A stretch of DNA of 64,000 nt from Chryseobacterium sp. 52 (GTDB lineage: Bacteria; Bacteroidota; Bacteroidia; Flavobacteriales; Weeksellaceae), in contig NZ_PEEX01000001.1 in assembly GCF_002754245.1 (NCBI RefSeq), forward strand, positions 3,080,001-3,144,000, written 5' to 3'. The number at the start of each line of letters is the position of its first letter. Position 1 is the first letter of the stretch. A program made the translations under genes and the position numbers. Positions 59,411 through 64,000 of the stretch are shown one piece after another. The notes beneath the pieces were generated by a model. It ran no database searches, had not been told where the DNA came from, and was given only the letters and a program-made list of their open reading frames with translations.

Positions 59411-60568
59411 ATGAAAAAATATGCATATATCGGTTGTCTGGGCTTTATTGCTGTGATTACTACAGAATTCGGAGTCATAGGAATTTTACCACAAATAGCA
59501 GAGTATTATAAAATAAGTGTTGATAAGGCTGGATATCTCTTGAGTGCTTTTGCCTTAATTATTGCTTTAACAGGTCCTTTTATGACGTTACTGACCTCTG
59601 GATTTGACCGGAAGAAAGTAATGCTTACCGCTGTTTCCATATTTCTTGTCACCGGAATAGTTTCATACTTTTCTCCATCTTTTTGGCTTCTTATGCTGGT
59701 AAGGATTTTACCTGCGTTCTTACAGCCGGTTTATATTGCAACAGCCTTATCGGTTGCTGTATCTCAGGCAGATAAAAAGCATAGTAATCAACTGATGAGT
59801 ATTGTTTTTAGTGGAGTAGCTATTGCGATGGTAACTACAGTTCCTTTTGCAACCTGGATCGCGAGTCTCTGGTCTTGGGAATATTCATTTCTCATACAGT
59901 CGATGGTGAGTTTGATTGCATTGGCTGCCATTTATTTTGTGTTGCCAGCGATGCCGGTGAAAGAAAAGAAAAGCCACGGAAGCCAGGTTAAAATACTTAC
60001 CCAGCCTACTTTTATCATCAGTACTGCTATGAACTTTTTCATGATTGCTGCCTGGTTTTCCACTTACAGTTATTTTGCAGACTATCTGAACAGAGCCAAA
60101 GGAATGGATTCTGCGATGGTGAGTTATATGCTTTTTCTCTTTGGTATTGTTGGCGTTTTTGCTAACTGGATTTCCGGAAAAATGCTCAGTAAGAATATTC
60201 CAAAAACCACAGCTTTTTTTCTTTCCGGAACGATCATAATCCCTGTATTGCTTTATTTTTCTGATGGGAACCTGCTGGCAACGATTGCTGTTATTGCCGT
60301 TTGGGGCTTTCTTTATTCCCCAAGCTTCCTGAACGCTTCTACCTACATGATCTCTTCTGTTCCTCATTCTCTGGAGTTTGCGAATAGTTTGGCAACATCA
60401 TTTGGGAATTTGGGAGTTACCTTAGGAACTACAGTCGGAGGCTGGATTATCATCAAGAAAGGAGTCCAGTATAACCCTTGGATTGGGGTTGTTTTTGGGG
60501 CTTTGGCTTTTCTGATGATTGGTTTAAGAAGTATAATAGAACGTAAGAAGAGATTGGAAACTGTTTAA
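59411..60568 (+). CDS. MFS transporter
   Basis: 385 residues with about twelve membrane segments. The N-terminal TEFGVIGILPQIAEYYKISV and motif A SGFDRKKVMLTAVSI are typical of the AraJ-like efflux group. It begins 2 bp after the hydrolase stop, which suggests translational coupling. With the HxlR regulator this makes a plausible detoxification unit: an esterase plus a pump. Confidence 0.87.
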   Translation: MKKYAYIGCLGFIAVITTEFGVIGILPQIAEYYKISVDKAGYLLSAFALIIALTGPFMTLLTSGFDRKKVMLTAVSIFLVTGIVSYFSPSFWLLMLVRILPAFLQPVYIATALSVAVSQADKKHSNQLMSIVFSGVAIAMVTTVPFATWIASLWSWEYSFLIQSMVSLIALAAIYFVLPAMPVKEKKSHGSQVKILTQPTFIISTAMNFFMIAAWFSTYSYFADYLNRAKGMDSAMVSYMLFLFGIVGVFANWISGKMLSKNIPKTTAFFLSGTIIIPVLLYFSDGNLLATIAVIAVWGFLYSPSFLNASTYMISSVPHSLEFANSLATSFGNLGVTLGTTVGGWIIIKKGVQYNPWIGVVFGALAFLMIGLRSIIERKKRLETV

Positions 60569-60588
60569 AACAATTAAATGTAATAAAT

Positions 60589-60620
60589 TTTGTTACATTA
60601 ATGTAAATTTGGTAACTTTG
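60589..60620 (+). promoter_or_regulatory. Promoter of the FrnE-like gene with palindromic spacer
   Basis: TTTG (60589-60592), 20 bases and TAACTTTG (60613-60620): a textbook Bacteroidota promoter. The 20-bp spacer contains the perfect palindrome TTACATTAATGTAA (60593-60606), a likely operator. Confidence 0.65.
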
Positions 60621-60657
60621 TACTTTAAATAATTTATTAAATCTTAAAATAAAAATA

Positions 60658-61356
60658 ATGAAAATAGAAATATGGTCGGATGTAATGTGTCCGTTCTGCT
60701 ATATCGGAAAACATAATTTTGAACAGGCTCTTGAAAAGTTACCCTTTAAAAATGAAGTGGAAGTAGAGTGGAAAAGCTTTCAGTTAGATCCCACGTTAGA
60801 TGCTGTGCAGCCTCAGAATACCATCCAGTATTTTAAAGAGAAAAAAGGATTTCCTGAAGCTCAGGCCACTCAGATGATCGGTCAGGTTGCTCAGGCTGGA
60901 AAAGGGGCCGGAATTAACTTCGACTTTGAAAAAGCTTTGATCATCAATACTTTTGCTGCTCATAAACTCCTTCACCTTGCCAAGAAATATGGGAAAGCTA
61001 ATGAAATGGAAGAGGCTCTTTTTAAAGCCCATTTTATTGACGGGAAAAATGTAGGCGATATGGACGAACTGGTTTCCCTTGCGGAGAGTTTAAATATTGA
61101 TAAGAATGAAGCAAGAGAGGCTCTGCTGTCTGATCAGTTTGATTATGAAATCAATCAGGATATTCAGGAGGCAAAAAACAACGGTATTTCCAGTGTTCCT
61201 TTCTTTGTCTTAAATGGAAAATATGCTGTATCGGGCGCTCAACCGGCTGAAGTTTTTGCCGATGCACTTCAGCAGACCTATAAAGAAACGGTAAGCCCTT
61301 TTAAAGATCTTTCTCAGGGAGGAGCTTCGTGTGATACGGATGGATGCAGTGTTTAA
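60658..61356 (+). CDS. FrnE/DsbA-family oxidoreductase
   Basis: 232 residues with a thioredoxin fold and helical insert. WSDVMCPFCYIGK carries the CPFC redox motif (about residues 11-14), and SSVPFFVLNGKYAVSGAQPAE is the cis-Pro and C-terminal motif typical of the FrnE group. There is no signal peptide, so it acts in the cytoplasm. A short extension with cysteines ends the protein (SCDTDGCSV), possibly a metal site. FrnE proteins support oxidative-stress resistance. It has a strong promoter and its own terminator. Confidence 0.9.
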   Translation: MKIEIWSDVMCPFCYIGKHNFEQALEKLPFKNEVEVEWKSFQLDPTLDAVQPQNTIQYFKEKKGFPEAQATQMIGQVAQAGKGAGINFDFEKALIINTFAAHKLLHLAKKYGKANEMEEALFKAHFIDGKNVGDMDELVSLAESLNIDKNEAREALLSDQFDYEINQDIQEAKNNGISSVPFFVLNGKYAVSGAQPAEVFADALQQTYKETVSPFKDLSQGGASCDTDGCSV

Positions 61357-61499
61357 TAATATCAGGAAGTTTGAAGCTGGAATAGGGAAGTTATCGAGGT
61401 CCGGATATGGAATTACAATGTTTTTTTATTAACTTTAATTTAAGGTAATTCTTAAAATTAAAAATTAATATTTTTACTCCATCAGCATTCAGTATAAAT

Positions 61500-61525
61500 A
61501 ACACCTCAAACCGAGGTGTTTTTCT
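61500..61525 (+). terminator. Terminator of the FrnE-like gene
   Basis: ACACCTC and GAGGTGT arms with a short loop, followed by TTTTT. Confidence 0.75.
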
Positions 61526-61584
61526 ATTGTGTACGGATTAATTAAAAAAACAGAAAAGGATTCCCTTTTTATCCGTTCAATGCT

Positions 61585-61592
61585 TATTTTTG
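61585..61592 (+). promoter_or_regulatory. -7 box TATTTTTG of the nucleosidase gene
   Basis: Matches TAnnTTTG 17 bp before the start codon; no clear -33. Confidence 0.45.
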
Positions 61593-61609
61593 TTTAAATT
61601 TTATGCTCA

Positions 61610-62197
61610 ATGATAAAAATCAATGCCGAATCTCATTATCCGGTTTCAGAAACACTTTTTGTCTTTGCTTTGGATTCAGAAGCAGGGAAAGCTTTTGAAG
61701 GGAAAAATAAATTAGTGACAGGAATAGGCAAGGTAAACGCTGCCATAGAGCTTACTAAAGAAATTCATTTCAGAAAACCTAAACTGATTATTAATCTGGG
61801 GTCTGCAGGAAGCAAAAATTTTGGAAAAGGTGAAGTGGTATGCTGTACAAAGTTTATTCAGCGGGATATGGATGTGAGAGGTCTTGGTTTCAGTCTTTAT
61901 GAAACCCCTCTATCCGGTATTCCACCTGTTTTGGAATACGGACTGCAGATGAACGGTTTGGAAGAAGGGGTCTGCGGCAGTGGTGACAGTTTTGAGATGA
62001 ACCATTCCGAAACGGATTATAATATTGTAGATATGGAAGCCTATCCGCTCGCTTTGATCGCAAAGAAAGAAAATATTCCTTTTCTGTGTCTGAAGTATAT
62101 TTCCGATGATGCAGGGAGCGATGCCGCTGAAGATTGGGCTGTTCAGGTACACCTGGCTTCTGAAGCCTTTAAAAAACTGCTTTTTACTGAAGATTAA
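61610..62197 (+). CDS. Nucleosidase/phosphorylase-like protein (MTAN fold)
   Basis: 195 residues. LINLGSAGSKNFGKGEVVCC (about 60-79) and CGSGDSFEMNHSETDYNIVDMEAYPLALIAKKE match the MTA/SAH nucleosidase fold: the DMEAY segment holds the substrate-binding Met-Glu and LKYISDDAGSDAAEDW the catalytic Asp region. It is shorter than MtnN (about 230 residues), so the substrate may differ. It precedes the Crp/Fnr gene by 61 bp on the same strand. Confidence 0.8.
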   Translation: MIKINAESHYPVSETLFVFALDSEAGKAFEGKNKLVTGIGKVNAAIELTKEIHFRKPKLIINLGSAGSKNFGKGEVVCCTKFIQRDMDVRGLGFSLYETPLSGIPPVLEYGLQMNGLEEGVCGSGDSFEMNHSETDYNIVDMEAYPLALIAKKENIPFLCLKYISDDAGSDAAEDWAVQVHLASEAFKKLLFTED

Positions 62198-62258
62198 CCT
62201 TGTATCTATCAAAGAGATTAATGAGATTTCCTGTTAATCAATTACACAAAGAAATAAA

Positions 62259-62828
62259 ATGAGTGAAATATTAAAGCAGCAGCTCTTAAAAATCATAGAT
62301 ATTTCTGATCAGGAGTTTGATTATATCCTGAGCCATTTTACCTATCAGAAATTTAAAAAACACCAGTTCCTCGTTCAGGAGGGACATCAGGTGATATATG
62401 ATTATTTCATTTTGTCAGGCTGTGTAAAATCTTATTATACAGATACAAACGGCAAAGTGCATATCATTCTTTTTGGAGCAAAAGACTGGTGGATTACTGA
62501 TTATGAAGCCTACTACTATCAGAAAACAGCATCATTAAATATTGACTGTGTAGAAGACACGGAAGTCTTACTTTTAAGTAGTGAAAACCGTGAAAAACTT
62601 TGCCGTGAACTTCATAAGGTTGAGCATTTTTTCAGAAAAAAAACCAACCGCAGAAATGTGGCATTGCAAAACAGAATTCTTACTTTGCTGAGCAGCAGTG
62701 TAAAAGAGAGGTATGAAAAGTTTCTTTCGGATTATCCTGATCTTGTTCAAAAATTACCCAAACATATCCTGGCTTCCTATTTAGGCGTTTCCAGAGAGAC
62801 GCTCAGCAGGTTATATACTGCAAAATAG
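62259..62828 (+). CDS. Crp/Fnr-family transcriptional regulator (4 of 4)
   Basis: 189 residues. A beta-roll (FKKHQFLVQEGHQVIYDYFI, about 30-49) and a winged helix (ILASYLGVSRETLSRLYTAK at the C terminus). The recognition helix ETLSR differs slightly from regulator 3 (ETVSR). No iron-sulfur cysteines. The palindromes at 62830-62866, directly after its stop, place the YceI gene under its likely control, as with regulators 2 and 3. Confidence 0.9.
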   Translation: MSEILKQQLLKIIDISDQEFDYILSHFTYQKFKKHQFLVQEGHQVIYDYFILSGCVKSYYTDTNGKVHIILFGAKDWWITDYEAYYYQKTASLNIDCVEDTEVLLLSSENREKLCRELHKVEHFFRKKTNRRNVALQNRILTLLSSSVKERYEKFLSDYPDLVQKLPKHILASYLGVSRETLSRLYTAK

Positions 62829-62829
62829 T

Positions 62830-62896
62830 GTGATCCAGATCACCAGTTAAATGTGATCTGGGTCCTTTTAAACCGCTTATCAAATCAGGAATTTTG
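62830..62896 (+). promoter_or_regulatory. Tandem Crp/Fnr boxes and -7-like box of the YceI gene
   Basis: GTGATCCAGATCAC (62830-62843) is a perfect palindrome. A weaker copy, GTGATCTGGGTCCT, is at 62853-62866, with centres 23 bp apart. A -7-like GAATTTTG ends at 62896, 36.5 bp from the centre of the second box. The two copies also pair with each other and could form a terminator hairpin. Confidence 0.55.
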
Positions 62897-62923
62897 TCAT
62901 AGAAACTTTAATACATAAAGACA

Positions 62924-63445
62924 ATGACAAAATTTAGCATTCAGCCTGAAAGCAGTACCGTGAACTGGACCGGCAAAAAGATCTTAGGATTACACACAGG
63001 AACAATCAATATTCAAAGCGGTTATATAAGCTTTGAACAGGAGAACCTTACCGGTGGAGAAGTTGTGATCGACATGACCAGTATTATCATTACGGATATT
63101 AAAGATCCTAAAATGCGTAAAGATTTTCTGGACCATTTAAACAATGATGATTTCTTTTCTGTAGATCATTTTAAAACGTCGAAACTGACGATCAGCAACG
63201 CTGAAAAAATAGACAACCGATATAGGATTGATGGTCATTTAACCATAAAAGACTTGACGAATCCTGTAAGCTTTACAGCTTCCGTCGAAATATTCACTGA
63301 TTTTCTGCATATTCTTGGAGAAATAGTGATAGACCGTACCCTTTATCACATGAAATACGGTTCAGGAAAATTCCTTTCCAATTTAGGAGATCAGTTGATT
63401 CACGATGAATTTATACTTCAGTTTAAATTGATCGGACAAAAATAA
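62924..63445 (+). CDS. YceI-family protein, cytoplasmic
   Basis: 173 residues of the YceI lipocalin-like barrel. SSTVNWTGKKILGLHTGTINI (about 9-29), GEVVIDMTSIIITDI, KMRKDFLDHLNNDDFFSV and GHLTIKDLTNPVSF are diagnostic. YceI proteins bind isoprenoids such as polyprenyl chains. Most have a signal peptide, but this one has none. It follows the Crp/Fnr gene and the boxes at 62830, and the nitronate monooxygenase gene begins 5 bp after its stop. Confidence 0.9.
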   Translation: MTKFSIQPESSTVNWTGKKILGLHTGTINIQSGYISFEQENLTGGEVVIDMTSIIITDIKDPKMRKDFLDHLNNDDFFSVDHFKTSKLTISNAEKIDNRYRIDGHLTIKDLTNPVSFTASVEIFTDFLHILGEIVIDRTLYHMKYGSGKFLSNLGDQLIHDEFILQFKLIGQK

Positions 63446-63450
63446 GGGTC

Positions 63451-64000
63451 ATGAATTGGAAAGACACAAAATTCACAAAAGCTTTCGGTACCGAATTTCC
63501 CATTATTCAGGGACCATTTGGCGGAAAACTTTCTTCGGTGGAACTTACTGCACTTGTTTCTAATGCAGGAGGTCTGGGTTCTTACGGATTTCAGCCTTTT
63601 ACAGGCACAGAAATGATTGATATTTCAAGAAAGATCAGGATGCAGACGGAAAGACCTTTCAATCTTAATCTATGGGTGAAAGACAGAGATGACGACATTG
63701 ATCTGTTTCAGGAAGAAGACTTTCAGAAAGTGATTCAGATTTTTAAACCTTATTTTGAAGAAGTCGGGGCAGAAGCACCTTCATTTCCTCTGTCACTGAA
63801 TCCCGGTTTTGAAGAACAGATAGAAGCCATATTTGACATAAAACCTTCTGTTTTCAGTTTTGTTTACGGTATTCCATCTGAAGATATCCTTGAGAAATGC
63901 AGACAACTCGGTATTAAAACCATTGGAACAGCAACCACATTAGATGAGGCCATTGCCATAGAAAAAGCCGGGGTGGATACCGTTGTAGCCTCCGGTTCAG
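63451..64000 (+). CDS. Nitronate monooxygenase (NMO/2-nitropropane dioxygenase), 3' end missing
   Basis: The frame starts at ATG 63451 and runs off the window after about 183 residues. FGTEFPIIQGPFGGKLSSVE (about 12-31), LVSNAGGLGSYG, FNLNLWV and SVFSFVYGIP are typical of the FMN-binding TIM barrel of nitronate monooxygenases, which oxidise nitronates to carbonyl compounds and nitrite. Full-length members are about 350 residues. It is probably co-transcribed with the YceI gene, only 5 bp upstream, and would thus share the Crp/Fnr control. Confidence 0.85.
   Translation, partial: MNWKDTKFTKAFGTEFPIIQGPFGGKLSSVELTALVSNAGGLGSYGFQPFTGTEMIDISRKIRMQTERPFNLNLWVKDRDDDIDLFQEEDFQKVIQIFKPYFEEVGAEAPSFPLSLNPGFEEQIEAIFDIKPSVFSFVYGIPSEDILEKCRQLGIKTIGTATTLDEAIAIEKAGVDTVVASGS

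Noticed and set aside
1..64000. CRISPR arrays, tRNA or rRNA genes, insertion sequences, prophage
   Set aside because: None seen on reading through. There are no regularly spaced repeats, no tRNA-like cloverleaf that I could support, and no transposase or phage structural gene.

Overview
The window looks like chromosomal DNA of a Chryseobacterium-like member of the Bacteroidota (family Weeksellaceae). The evidence is low GC, recurrent TAnnTTTG -7 boxes in front of genes, weak ribosome binding sites, AQ-ending signal peptides, small outer-membrane barrel paralogs, a ligase-associated DNA-repair set and bacillithiol-type proteins. The genus is an inference. I saw no rRNA, tRNA, CRISPR array, transposase or prophage module.

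Layout. 1-3,000: end of a four-helix-bundle protein, purF and a secreted glycerophosphodiesterase. 3,100-7,300: an array of four intact and one decayed outer-membrane barrel paralogs on the minus strand. Each has a sequence resembling a sigma-54 (-24/-12) promoter, and two short promoter-terminator cassettes lie between them. 7,500-13,800: aroB, an rRNA pseudouridine synthase, a secreted amidase, pncA and a DEAD-box helicase. 13,900-15,900: a translationally coupled bacillithiol/thiol operon ending in a Crp/Fnr regulator. 15,900-35,600: regulators paired with transporters and enzymes (two MocR, two AraC, TetR, Crp/Fnr), a Crp-activated operon ending in a CinA-like protein, and an exported flavodoxin-RidA fusion. 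35,700-41,600: the ligase-associated repair set (exonuclease, ATP-dependent ligase, Lhr-like helicase, PdeM). 41,700-47,900: SDR enzymes, a Crp/Fnr gene followed by a target with two FNR-type boxes, and a chloramphenicol acetyltransferase homolog. 48,000-53,900: a probable anti-phage island resembling Shango (TerB-type protein, P-loop ATPase, Lhr-like helicase) preceded by a TerB-BRCT gene. 54,400-64,000: regulators, efflux pumps, hydrolases, a fourth Crp/Fnr gene with its YceI neighbour, and the start of a nitronate monooxygenase.

How the genes work together. Regulation is unusually readable. Three of the four Crp/Fnr genes are followed by a target whose promoter has a box centred 36.5-37.5 bp from the last base of the -7 element. 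Two of these have a second box 23 bp farther upstream. The TetR, HxlR, MocR and AraC genes also have candidate operators next to them. The most interesting regions are the defence-like island (47,999-53,857), the barrel array with sigma-54-like promoters (3,109-7,411) and the Crp/Fnr circuits.
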